From Dactylorhiza incarnata (lineage: Eukaryota > Streptophyta > Magnoliopsida > Asparagales > Orchidaceae): DNA of 64,000 nt. Both the position numbers and the translations under genes were made by a program. The notes under the pieces are model-generated. The model was given only the letters and a program-made list of their open reading frames with translations. It did not search any database and had not been told where the DNA came from. The stretch spans positions 7,910,501 through 7,974,500 of the forward strand of contig JAWHQI010000099.1 of NCBI GenBank assembly GCA_033032865.1, written 5' to 3'. Each line of letters begins with the position of its first letter. Position 1 is the first letter of the stretch. This document shows, piece by piece, positions 11,792 through 21,740 of this stretch.

Positions 11792-14113
11792 GACGGCCGG
11801 ACACGAACTCCTCAACTTCATGGATGCGTACTCAGGTTATACCCAAATATGGATGAACCCGGAATACGAGGAGCACACGTCATTCTGAACAGACAAAGGA
11901 GTTTACTACTACAAAGTTATGCCCTTCGGCCTCAAGAACGCCGAAGCAACCTACCAAAGGCTGATGAACAAAGTCTTCAAGAGCCTTATCGGAGAGACGA
12001 TGGAGGTGTACGTGAAAGACATACTAGTGAAGAGCGTCCACCGTCGCAACCACTTGAGAGAATTAGGACAGTGCTTTCAGCTTCTCCGTCGCTTCCAGAT
12101 GTGGCTCAACCCCAGCAAATTCGCATTTGGTGTGACGGCAGGGAAGTTCCTGGGTTTCATGGTAACCCATCGGGGAATTGAGGCCAACCCCGAGAAGATC
12201 AAGGCGTTGGAGGATATGTCGCCACCTCATTCAATCAAGGAAGTACAAAGCCTAAACGGGAGGATCACCACATTATCTCGTTTCCTATCACGATCAAGAG
12301 ACAAGTACCTCCCCTTCTTCAAAATTCTCTGGGGAGCGCGTCACTCCGGATATCAGTGGACGGACGAGTGCCAGTCAACTTTCAACTTTCTCAAACAGTT
12401 CCCGGCCTCACCACCACTCCTATCAAAGCCCATCCCCGGAGAAACTCTGTTCCTGTACATGGCAATCTCGCCTACAACCCTTAGCTCAGTGCTCATGAAA
12501 GATGAAGGTGGGGTACAACGACCGATCTACTACGTTAGCAAAGTCCTCACCGACACCGACCAGATATCCGGCAGCGGAAAAGACGGCTTTGGCTCTTGTA
12601 TTCTCGGCAAGAAAGATTCGGCCCTACTTCCAGGCTCACACTGTAAAGGTGTTAACTCAACTTCCACTATGGACAATCCTTCAGAAACCAGAGGTCTCAG
12701 GGAGACTAGTAAAGTGGGCGGTAGATCTCGGCCAGTTCGACATCCAGTTCTTACCACGACCAGACATCAAGTCGCATGTACTCGCCGACTTTGTTGCAGA
12801 GAACACCATTCCACAAGAAGCACTTCCTGTCAAAGATATCACTACTCCCCATTGGACTCTCTACGTCGACGGCGCATTGGGAGCTAAAGGAGTCAGAGCA
12901 GGATTGCTCCTCATAAGTCCCAATGAGATTACCTTAGATTATGGCCTAAGGTTAAAGTTCCCCGCAACCAACAATATCGTGGAATACGAGGCTCTGATCG
13001 CCGTCCTCCGGCTCACCATCGATTACAAAGCAGAGAACCTGATGATTCACGCATACTTCCAACTCATAGTCTCGCAAGTTGAGGGAGACTACGAGGCCAA
13101 GAATGACCAGATGATGAAATATCTCGCGCTTGCAAGATTACTCCTGTAGAAGATTCCGTCATACCAAATTTTGCACATCCCTCGGGAACAGAACTCCAGA
13201 GCAGATCCTCTCTCTAAGCTCACAACTTCACCCACCAGCTATCAATCCCGAAGATGCCGAGTGGAAGAGATCAAGGTTCCAAGTATTCAAGGGCCATGGG
13301 AAATTGCGACCATCCGCCAAGAGGAGTCATTTTGGATGACCCCCCTGCGAGCCTACCTTGAGCACGGGCACCTCCACGAGGACCGTCTAAAAACGCGGAG
13401 ATTATGAATGCGAGCAGCATCATTCACCATCGTGGACGGAGAGCTCTACAAGCGGGCATTCTCAGTGCCCTATCTAAAGTGTCTACCGGCAAGCGATGCG
13501 GACTACGCCCTAAGAGAAGTGCACGGGGGAATCTGCGGAGAGCACCTAGGCGGGAAAGCTTTGGCCCATAAGATATTGTGCCAAGGTTTTTATTGGCCAA
13601 CAATGGAGAAGGATGTTACCGAGCTAGTCCAAAAGTGCAGGAGCTGTCAGCTACACGCAAACGTACCTCATCAGCCCTCAGTCGCGCTCTCCACACTCCA
13701 AAGTGCGTGGCCATTCGCACAATGGGGAATCGATCTCATCGTCCCCCTACCCCTGGCATCTGGACAGAGGAAGTTCATCATCCTAGCCATCGACTACTTC
13801 ACCAAGTGTGTAGAAGCGGAGCCCCTGGACAAAATCACAGAAGAGAATGCCAAACAATTTGTTTGGAAGAGCATTGTATGTCGCTTCGGTATCTCATCAA
13901 TAATTATTGCCGACAACGACACTCAGTTCACCGGGAAATCCTTCACCAAGATGAGCGAGGATCTGAAAATCAATCTTCATCACACGGACATAGCACATCC
14001 ATAAACCAACGGGCAAGTGGAAGTCACAAACCACACCATCCTCAAAGGGTTGAAGACGCGCTTAGAAGAAGCTGGGGGGCAGTGTGTGGACGCACTCCCA
14101 AGTGTACTATGGG
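11792..14113 (+). pseudogene. pol: TAT1 pol part 1: RT, RNase H, second RNase H, start of integrase
   Basis: The RT frame begins mid-domain (A-G-H-E-L-L-N-F-M-D-A-Y-S-G-Y) and has M-P-F-G-L-K-N-A. The active site reads Y-V-K-D instead of Y-V-D-D, so it is dead. The first RNase H frame shifts near 12558. The second, archaeal-type RNase H (about 12845-13200, H-I-P-R-E-Q-N at its end) appears to have lost the S-D pair before Q-L-I-V-S. Integrase from 13408 shows the H-H-C-C zinc site, W-G-I-D-L, A-D-N-D and G-Q-V-E-V. Premature stops at 11886 (TGA), 13147 (TAG), 13405 (TGA) and 14002 (TAA) all fit single C-to-T changes of CGA, CAG or CAA. The frame breaks at V-L-W, where ATH2 inserted. Confidence 0.88.
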
Positions 14114-14287
14114 TGATGAGTACTTTTTGTACTCATCTTTTAGTATAATTTTAATGTAGTTTTAATGTGAATTTATATAATTTATATGTATTTTCTTATT
14201 TAATATGTTCCCTTTTAATTTTATAAACTAACTTACGTCTTTTCTATGTTTTTCAGGATTTCTGGGCATTTTGAGCAGAATTGTCAA

Positions 14288-14750
14288 GTACACTCCCAAG
14301 GTCACGGGCGTGACCAAGAGCGTGACAACCTAAGATATGTTCCAGACCTGCCGCCGCCACTTCGGGCTTGTTCCGTGAAGAATTCGCCAAGTACACGCCC
14401 CAGGTCACGAGCGTGACCAAGGGCGTGACCCTGGCTGCTGCGTTCGATGAAAATTCAGGAGATCGACGAACAGGCGAGAGTTCGACGAATGTTCAAGTAC
14501 ACGCCCCAGGTCACGGGCGTGAACAAGGGCGTGACATCCAATTCACGGCCGGGACACGCCCTGCGCTCCTTCCCGCCGAAGATTCCCGCCAGAAGCCAGA
14601 TTTTAAGATTACACGCCCCAGGTCATGGGCGTGACCTAGGGCGTGACACGCCTGAAATGCTCGCATTTACTCTAGAAGGCGCCCTCTCCGCTGTTGCTTC
14701 GATCACGCCCCTTACACGCCCTTGGTCACGGGCATGACCAAGGGCGTGTT
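14288..14750. repeat. Five regularly spaced CG-rich palindromes in ATH2 U3
   Basis: A roughly 37-bp near-palindrome with outer arms ACACGCCCTTGGTCACG and CGTGACCAAGGGCGTGT occurs near 14288, 14393, 14495, 14607 and 14711, at 102-112 bp intervals. The 3' LTR has six, from about 53153 to 53720. They end about 20-25 bp before the TATA box. Confidence 0.9.
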
Positions 14751-14766
14751 ACTTCAACTTTTCAGC

Positions 14767-14775
14767 TATATAAAG
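14767..14775 (+). promoter_or_regulatory. TATA box of ATH2 5' LTR
   Basis: TATATAAAG directly downstream of the last palindrome. The 3' LTR has the same box near 53735. Confidence 0.7.
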
Positions 14776-15732
14776 CCAGCTCCATAGGAAGTTTGGAGAC
14801 GAATTTTAGGACTTAGACTCTTCTTTTCATGTTTTATTTTCATGTTTTAGTAGTTCTTTTATGTTCTTTTTCTTATTAGCATTTGTAGTTTTCAATTCAA
14901 AGCTTGTAATTTCTCAATTCCTTAGTTGTAATCTCTTTTGCATTTCAATAAAATAGTTCTCTTTCTCTTTTCCACTCTCTCTTTTATGATGTACTCTTTT
15001 ATTTTCGTTAATTCCTCCATCTCCATGAGTAGCTAAGATTTCTATTAGTACTCGGTCGAGATGATCCAAGGAAAATATAATTCATGATTTAATCTTTAGC
15101 TTCTCTTTCTCTTCTTTAGGTCGCTTAAGATTTATAATTGAATTTTAATTGGTTGAGATTATATTTTCGATATATAATTCTCATTCTTGTTTTCGTAATA
15201 TAATAACCGAGAGGTTTTGAATTCGAATCGATCATTTAAAGGATAAATAGAGTTGAATGCACTCCTCAAGCGAGGATGACATAATTCTCCCAGATTGGAG
15301 TCAAATCCAATAGAGGGGTTCACTACGATAAAGCGAGTTTTAGGGATTTCGATTCTAGAACGAAAGTTCGATTGATCAACCTAAACTCAATTGAGCGTAT
15401 CCTCGAGAGAGGTATGTTCATAAATCGGGAACCTCCACGGTCAAGTAATTTATTAAGAGAATTAGAAGTTGTTCTTATTATGTTTATTTTCCGCGGTGAT
15501 TCAAAGATCGAGTGCTAGCCTTTTTACTCGTTGTTTTAATCTTATTTTGATTTTCCTTTTGCAAAATCACTCCCAAGTTCTATTGGATAAAATAATAGAG
15601 ACTTTCTTGAAGTAAGAGTACTCAACCGCCCCGAGTCTAATACGACTTTGGTTTCTTACAACCTATACTACATTCGATACAGTACACTCGTCGTTATCAT
15701 TTGCGGATATAGTTTTGCTCGCATCAAGTTTT

Positions 15733-15750
15733 TGGCGCCGTTGCCGGGGA
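15733..15750 (+). other. ATH2 primer-binding site (tRNA-Asp type)
   Basis: TGGCGCCGTTGCCGGGGA, the site characteristic of Athila elements, lies 6 nt after the LTR end. ATH3 carries the identical 18-mer. Confidence 0.92.
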
Positions 15751-16053
15751 GTTTGGTTGATATTTCGAAAAAAGAAATATTTATTAAATTTATCGTTCTC
15801 TTTCTTCTCCCCCTTCTCTTTACATTTAAAAAAAAAATTTTAAAAAGCGTAATCTAAATTCTCGGAAAGGACGCTTTGGGCTTGAATTCCCATCATAGCC
15901 TCTAGTACCTTGCAAACCCTTCACCGGGTAGATCTTGGGAAGTCCGGGACTAATTTAATCCGCTTTTTGAAATAAAAAAAAATATATATAATAAAAATAT
16001 TTTTAAAAATTCCATTCATTTAAGTGAAAATTGTTTCATTTTTTATTTTTATT
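15751..16053 (+). other. ATH2 5' leader with a motif repeated in its 3' UTR
   Basis: Untranslated. A segment of about 95 bp (15857-15955; contains GCTTTGGGCTTGAA, CTAGTACCTTGC and GGGAAGTCC) recurs at roughly 80% identity in the 3' UTR at 51870-51966. The rest is AT-rich. Confidence 0.75.
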
Positions 16054-16731
16054 ATGAAAGAATCTGAATTGGCCGTTAAAGTTGTCGAGCTTCAAAACCA
16101 ACTTTATCTCTTACAAGCCGCTCGAATGCGCCAATTTAGTTGTCATTATTGTGGGGCGCCTCATCAAAGTGTGGAATGCTATTTACATTCTTATTATCAA
16201 AATAATTTTTATGAAAATAATTATCTTCAATATAATGCAAATAATTTTGACTATGATTATGATCATAATTTTTCCTCTTTTCATGAAAATAATTCATCTT
16301 TCGATCAAAATTTTTCAAACTTCGATAATAATTATGATCAAAATTCCTCGGCTTTTCATGAAAATAATTTTCCAAACTTTGATGAAAATGCTTTTTCTAA
16401 TGCGAATAATTTTTCGGCGTTTAATAATTGTTCTTCTACCTCCGAATTAGATTATTCTTGGTGGCAAGGTCACCCGGATAGTTTTCGGGGCGATAAAGAT
16501 AAATCTTTAGATCCGAATTTTTGTTCTTCTTCTTTTGCGCCGCAATTGCCTTTCTCTAATTTTGGGGAATCTCCACCGATTCAATTTGATACTTCCCCCC
16601 AAAATTTAGAGGAAAATTTAATATTTTCTAGTGTTTTTTCTCCATCGTTGGATAATTTAGTTATGGAGAAACATGTGGTTTCGCGTAATCCCATAACTTC
16701 TTTTACCAATAAAGAAGAAAATTTATTATAC
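16054..16731 (+). CDS. ATH2 ORF, 5' part (226 codons): Gag-like protein with CCHC knuckle
   Basis: Starts at ATG 16054; an upstream GTG is not a credible plant start. Residues about 11-27 look helical. Next comes C-H-Y-C-G-A-P-H-Q-S-V-E-C, a CX2CX3HX4C knuckle of the kind found in Athila Gag. A long Asn/Phe/Tyr/Asp-rich, low-complexity region follows. The frame is open up to TAC at 16729-16731, where TAT2 inserted, and resumes in phase with CAA at 51092. It has no capsid or enzyme domain that I recognise. It probably binds the element's RNA. Joining both parts gives about 339 codons with no stop, so the ORF was intact when TAT2 arrived. Confidence 0.8.
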
Positions 16732-16879
16732 TGTACAACCCTGTATTCGCCGAGTGGGCCCCCGATGACCAAGATATTTTTAGGCCCAATGTTTCCAAAG
16801 GGCACGACCCCGGGAGGAGTGGCGATGAGCATTGGGAGGGAGTCGAGTCTGAGGGGCGCATCCCAGGACTGTTCCCTTG

Positions 16880-18795
16880 TGGGGGCGAGCTGGGGAGGCC
16901 GGGAGGCCTACGGCTCGCCCAGAGCTTTGCGGGGGCGAGACGGGGAGGTCGGGAGGCCTCCGGCTCGCCCAGAGCTTTGTGGGGGCGAGCCGGGGAGGTC
17001 GGGAGGCCTCCGGCTCGCCCAGAGCCTAGTGGGGGCGAGCCGGGGAGGTCGAGAGGCCTCTGGCTCGCCCTGATCCTAGTGGGGGCGAGCCGGGGAGGCC
17101 GGGAGGCCTCCGGCTCGCCCAGAGCCTAGTGGGGGCGAGCCGGGGAGGCCGGGAGGCCTCCAGCTCGCCCAGAGCCTTGTGGGGGCGAGCCGGGGAGGCC
17201 GGGAGGCCTCCGGCTCGCCCAGAGCCTTGTGGGGGCGAGCTGGGGAGGTCGGGAGGCCTCCGGCTCGCCCAGAGCATAGTAGGGGCGAGTCGGGGAGGTC
17301 GGGGGGCCTCCGGCTCGCCCAGAACCTTGTGGGGGCGAGCCGGGGAGGCCGGGAGGCCTCCGGCTCGCCCAGAGCCTTGTAGGGGCGAGCCGGGGAGGTC
17401 GGGAGGCCTCCGGCTCGCCCAGAGCCTAGTAGGGGCGAGCCGGGGAGGCCGGGGGGCCTCCGGCTCGCCCAGAACCTTGTGGGGGCGAGTCGGGGAGGCC
17501 GGGAGGCCTCCGGCTCGCCCAGAGCTTTGTGGCGGCGAGCCGGGGAGGCCGGGAGGCCTCCGGCTCGCCCAGAGCTTTGTAGGGGCGAGACGGGGAGGCT
17601 GGGAGGCCTTCGGCTCGCCCAGAGCCTTGTGGGGGCGAGCCGGGGAGGTCGGGAGGCCTTCGGCTCGCCCAGAGCCTATTGGGGGTGAGCCGGGGAGGCC
17701 AGGAGGCCTCCGACTAGCCCAGAGCCTTGTGGGGGCGAGCCGGGGAGGCCGGGAGGCCTACGGCTCGCCCAGAGCCTTGTGGGGGAGAGCTGGGGAGGTC
17801 GGGAGGCCTCCGGCTCACCCAGAGCCTAGTGGGGGTGAGCCGGGGAGGCCGGCGAGGCCTCCGGCTCGCCCAGCAGCGGGGGACGAGCTCCACTCGCCCC
17901 TGCTCCCTAGTCCGGCAGCAAGGAGGGGTGTGTAAATGCACCCCAGCGAGACCTCACCAGGAGGGGTGTCTAAATGCACCCCAGCGAGACCTCACCAGGA
18001 GGGGTGTCTAAATGCACCCCAGCGAGACCTCACCAGGAGGGGTGTCTAAATGCACCCCAGCGTGACCTCACCATGAGGGGTGTCTAAATGCACCCCAGCG
18101 AGAACTCACCAGGAGGGGTGTCTAAATGCACCCCAGCGAGACCTCACCAGGAGGGATGTCTAAATGCACCCCAACGTGGGGGCGAGCCGGGGAGGCCGGG
18201 AGGCCTCTGGCTCACCCAAAACCTTGTAGGGGCGATTCGGGGAGGTCGGGAGGCCTTCGGCTCGCCCAGAGCCTAGTAGGGGCGAGCCGGGGAGGCCGGG
18301 AGGCCTCCGGCTAACCCAAAGCCTTGTGGGGAGCGAAACGGGGAGGCCGGGAGGACTCCGGCCCGCCCAGAACCTTGTGGGGGCGAGACGGGGTGGCCGG
18401 GAGGCCTCCGGCTCGCCCAGAGCTTTGTGGGGGTGAGCCGGGGAGGTTGGGAGGCCTCCGGCTCGCCCAGAGCCTAGTGGGGGCGAGCCGGGGGGGTGGG
18501 GGGGGGGGGGGGGGGGGGGCGGAAGGCCTCCGGCTCGCCCAGAGCCTTGTGGGGGCGAGCTGGGGAGGCCGGGAGGCCTCCGGCTCGCTCAGAGCCTAGT
18601 GGGGGCTAGACGGGGCGGCCGGGAGGCCTCTGGCTCGCCCAGAGCCTAGTAGGGGCGAGCCGGGGAGGAAGGAAGGCCTCCGGCTCGCCCAGAGCCTTGT
18701 GGGGGAGAGCCGGGGAGGCCGGGAGGCCTCCGGCTCTCCCTGAGCCTTGTGGGTGCGAGCCGGGGAGGCCGGGAGGCCTCCGGCTCGCCCCGCTC
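16880..18795. repeat. 50-bp GC-rich palindromic tandem array in TAT2 U3
   Basis: About 32 units of 50 bp, each containing CGAGCCGGGGAGG and its near-complement CCTCCGGCTCG around CCGGGAGG. A block of 38-bp units, each with GGGGTGTCTAAATGCACCCC, interrupts it at 17926-18172. The 3' LTR has the same arrangement at 48795-50580 with fewer units. The open frames across it are a by-product of the GC-rich repeat. Confidence 0.93.
18490..18519 (+). other. Poly-G tract in TAT2 5' LTR
   Basis: Six or more G, one T, then about 22 G. Absent from all other repeat units and from the 3' LTR. It could be a real expansion or an assembly or base-calling error. Confidence 0.8.
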
Positions 18796-18978
18796 CAAGC
18801 CGTGTTGGCGGTATGCGTTTAGCGCCCAAGAACAGTGGGATTTGGCTATTCGCAGTCCAGTTTTGGTTATTCGCAGTCCAAGAGCAGCGGGATTTGGCTA
18901 TCTGCAGCCCAGTTCAAGGGTATTTTTGTAATCTGGCAGACCAGTTTTCGGCTATTTGCAGCCCAACTTCAGAAATCC

Positions 18979-18987
18979 TATAAATAG
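18979..18987 (+). promoter_or_regulatory. TATA box of TAT2 5' LTR
   Basis: TATAAATAG after the palindromic array. The same box is at 50758-50766 in the 3' LTR. Confidence 0.75.
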
Positions 18988-19299
18988 GACCAAGGGGGCA
19001 CCATTTGAATGGATCTCATTCTAGTCTATCTCTCTCCCTCCCCAAGTCTCTCTAGGGGGGTGAGGAGAGCCTCTAGTGGTGCCCAAACTTAGTAGTGGCT
19101 TGGGAGGGGAAGTTCCTAGGGAACTTCCGAGTATGTGGCGGGACCTCCCCACTAAGCCCTTGGTCCAGTTCCTAGTTCCAACACCTTCAACCTAGAGCTC
19201 TCCCTTGGGAGGAGTAAGGATTGGTCGCCCCTCGGCTAGCTAAGGGCCCCGAACTCCACAGAGACTAAGTCTTGTTCGCAAGTCTCGGTTTCAACACAT

Positions 19300-19311
19300 G
19301 GTGCGGTGAGC
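19300..19311 (+). other. TAT2 primer-binding site core
   Basis: GGTGCGGTGAGC starts 4 nt after the LTR end. The same 12-mer follows the TAT3 5' LTR at the same place. The tRNA was not identified. Confidence 0.75.
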
Positions 19312-19352
19312 GTGGAGTGTGACCAATTCAAGAAAGCCTCGAGCTGAGCTCC

Positions 19353-19453
19353 ATGGACGGAGGTGGAGGAAGCTCCGACTCGGGTCACTCGCAGCCCCTG
19401 GTGGCTGGGGTGACGTTAGAGATGTTCAAAAACTTCAAGCGAGAGGTCCTGCA
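19353..19453 (+). pseudogene. gag: TAT2 Gag N-terminus (34 residues, before TAT3 insertion)
   Basis: ATG at 19353 in good context (CCATGG). It begins M-D-G-G-G-G-S-S-D-S-G-H-S-Q and ends E-M-F-K-N-F-K-R-E-V-L, closely matching the start of TAT3 Gag (M-T-G-D-G-G-N-G-S-D-S-G-H-S-Q). The frame is cut inside a CAG codon by TAT3 (TSD CTGCA) and resumes at 30684. Confidence 0.85.
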
Positions 19454-20149
19454 TGTTGAAACCGGCAACCGGTCTCCTGAGATAGGACCCACTGGGGGTT
19501 GTAGCCGACGCTTACTTCTCCCTCACTAAACTATCTGACTGGTGGATGAGAAAAATGGAACAGACCCAAGGCTGCAGCGAGGAGGTCCCGCCACACACCC
19601 GGAAGAACTTAGAGAGCTTCCTCTCCCAACCCAAAGCTCAGCCGGGCACCTTGGAGGGCACTAGCAGCCAACCGAGACATGCCTAGAGGAGAGGACTCTC
19701 AAAAAATCCGGCTGTCCTCCAAGGTGCCCTTAAGGGTCTATTTATAGATCTTTCTAGGCTGGTCTGCAAATAACATGAATCCGCCTTTTAATTTTACTAA
19801 CCGCACCCCAAATTGGCCTGCTAATAGCCTAACTCCGCTGTTCTGAAGGGCTATTTGCAGCCCATAAGGGGCATCACGATCATTTCCTCCTAAAGCCCTT
19901 GGGGGCGAGTGGTCCATGAGGGGACCACTCGCCGAACTCTCGCTTGACTGGGCGAATGGACTGGGCGAATGCCCACACTCGGGCGAGTGGTCCGTAAGGG
20001 TGCCACTCGCTGATTTCTCCTTCCAGCCCACGGTTCGCCCCTATTGGCCCGGGGGTCTTACCACTTGTCTCAGTCTGGGCGAATGGTCTGACTGACCTGG
20101 ATCTCGCCGGTGGTCTTGAGGGACCCACTCGGCGAATACGGGTTGTACA
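19454..20149 (-). repeat. TAT3 3' LTR (696 bp)
   Basis: Same length and ends as the 5' LTR. It contains a perfect 12-bp-arm hairpin at 19904-19915 and 19922-19933 (GGCGAGTGGTCC, loop ATGAGG) and the TATA box at 19738-19747 (minus strand). Confidence 0.95.
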
Positions 20150-20263
20150 CAATCCCCGCTCTTTGCAAGCGGCTCCTCCGCTCGGAAAGAACAGTCCAAC
20201 CCAGTATTCGATGAGTGTCTGCTGACCTGGACAGAATCTTCCTGTGGGTCCCATTTCTACCTT

Positions 20264-20273
20264 ATATATATAT
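20264..20273 (+). promoter_or_regulatory. TATA box of antisense gene 1
   Basis: TATATATATA about 95 bp before ATG 20364, just outside the 3' LTR. Confidence 0.45.
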
Positions 20274-20363
20274 CTCGGGCCCGAGTCATTCCTCCAAAAG
20301 CTGGCTCTCCTGCTGCAGTATTTCCTCCAGCGCTCTAACTTTTTGCTATTTCGAAGGGTTCCC

Positions 20364-21269
20364 ATGGATCCATCATTTAAACCGGTCTCGCCGTCAAAGG
20401 TAGACTTGCTTGCGACGGCCCTGGGAAAGGATCCCCCCAAGGCTGCCCGATTCGCTCCCTGGCTCACCTCGAGAAGGGATCCCATCGCTCCTTTTCGCTC
20501 CAGGAGAGCCCTGGCTGTCCGTCGGGGTCGGGAGGAGGGAGGTTCCGCCTCGAAGTCTCCCCATTCGGCCGTCCCCTCTTCCACCGACCTCCGAATGCAG
20601 GTACTTTCATTTCACCTTACCTCTTTGCTATTCCTCGAGATAACATTTCCCGATGGCGTGGGACCATTCGCAGGAGGCGCTGGATACCGAGGAGAGCCGT
20701 GGTGCCGCCCTGCTGAATCCCTCGACGTCTCGTCCCCCTAGGCAACACGAGCCCGTACCAGGTAGGTAGCCTTCTTGGACTTGCCCTGATTTTATCCCCT
20801 ATTTTTGAAGCGAAAGGTCTTCGTTCTCGCAGGTCACCGGAAGGCCTCCCCCATGGGGTTATACGACGGCGGGGAAGGGATGGTCTCGCCACCCCCTTCA
20901 CCCGGAGAGCTTGAGGATTTTCTGGGCGACCCCACCGATGTTCATACCATGAAGGAGCGAATGAAGGAAGTGCTGGGGAAGCTCATCTTCATGCAGCGGG
21001 AATTCGCTGGTCAGCTGGACGGTCAGCAGATGGAGACCGTTTGCGAGCTCAAAGTCCTCCGACGGGATTACGCTCGCCTTCTCGCTGAGGTGGAACGCCT
21101 GGGTGCTGAGGGTGGGGAGCTTTCTCCCAGGAGGCATGCTGCGCGGGCGAGGGACCAGCTGCACCTAGCCAACCAGGAGATTACCGCGATGACCGCGTAC
21201 TACAACCCGAGGGTGCGTCCGGTCGTTGATACTCGAGGTCGGGGTCGGTGGCATTGGCTGGAGAATTAG
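20364..21269 (+). CDS. TAT3 antisense gene 1 (three predicted exons, 253 aa)
   Basis: Exons 20364-20600, 20674-20761 and 20833-21269 join in phase (0, then 1) across introns of 73 and 71 bp with GT...AG ends (CAG|GTACTTTC...TTCGCAG; CAG|GTAGG...CTCGCAG), giving 253 residues without a stop. The start has context CCCATGG and a TATA box lies about 95 bp upstream. Exon 1 is basic and Ser/Pro-rich. Exon 3 is rich in E/R/L/Q and probably coiled coil (M-K-E-R-M-K-E-V-L...L-L-A-E-V-E-R-L). I recognise no domain. Tat elements are known to carry antisense ORFs in this 3' region. Being uninterrupted, unlike the sense genes, it may be under constraint. The splice model is by eye and unconfirmed. Confidence 0.6.
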
Positions 21270-21620
21270 CCCGCCGACCCCCTCCCCTTCCTGCTTTTCC
21301 TCTCAACTCCTTCGGGAAACTCTGCAAGACTTTGGTTCTGTAATAATTTTCTGATTTCTGCGGATGATGGCTTTACTCTTGATCTCGTCTTTTATTTTCT
21401 TATATTTCTTTCATTTCCGCTGTGGGTTAACGCCTTGCCTTGCTTTCTGCCTAACTAAGCTAACTTCCAACCATGCGGTATTCTGAGGAAAGATCATTCG
21501 CCGAATCCTTGAAAACGCTTGGGCGAAAATAGGCCGGCTCGGATTCCGAGGCGTCGGGGTAATGCCGTCACCATCGCCTCACCCTCCGCCCGAGGAAATG
21601 ATTACTTTTTCATGCTTTTC
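21270..21620 (+). other. Spacer between the two TAT3 antisense genes
   Basis: No ORF. Pyrimidine-rich with an AT-rich stretch. It would contain the terminator of gene 1 and the promoter of gene 2. Confidence 0.5.
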
Positions 21621-21629
21621 TATAAATAG
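21621..21629 (+). promoter_or_regulatory. TATA box of antisense gene 2
   Basis: TATAAATAG, 120 bp before ATG 21741, in otherwise non-coding sequence between the two antisense genes. Confidence 0.55.
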
Positions 21630-21740
21630 GCTCTCACCAACTTTATTTATTACACCTTATCCCGCCTCCATCTTCCTCATCCGCCGACTGCTTTCGCACC
21701 TTTTACCTTCGCGCGAGCTCCTCCACTCAACCTTTGTGAA

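Larger units (their letters stand above)
14114..15726 (+). repeat. ATH2 5' LTR (1613 bp)
   Basis: Closely matches 52981-54680 over its whole length. The 3' copy is 87 bp longer, mainly because of one extra palindromic unit. The ends are TGATG...CATCA. The LTR start shares TTTTAGTATAATTTTAAT with the ATH3 LTR, suggesting related families. Confidence 0.95.
16732..19296 (+). repeat. TAT2 5' LTR (2565 bp)
   Basis: Pairs with 48644-51086. Most of it is a 50-bp palindromic tandem array, interrupted by about seven 38-bp units (17926-18172). After that comes a unique promoter region with TATA at 18979 and a conserved 300-bp 3' end. The length difference between the two LTRs comes from repeat copy number. 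Confidence 0.94.

Noticed and set aside
11919..14159. A host gene with several exons at 11.9-14.1 kb
   Set aside because: All frames are Tat RT, RNase H and integrase; breaks are stops and frameshifts, not introns.
16880..18795. Repetitive Gly/Arg/Pro-rich ORFs in the TAT2 LTRs (both strands and several frames)
   Set aside because: A 50-bp GC-rich unit gives open frames in several phases; these are LTR U3 sequence, not genes.
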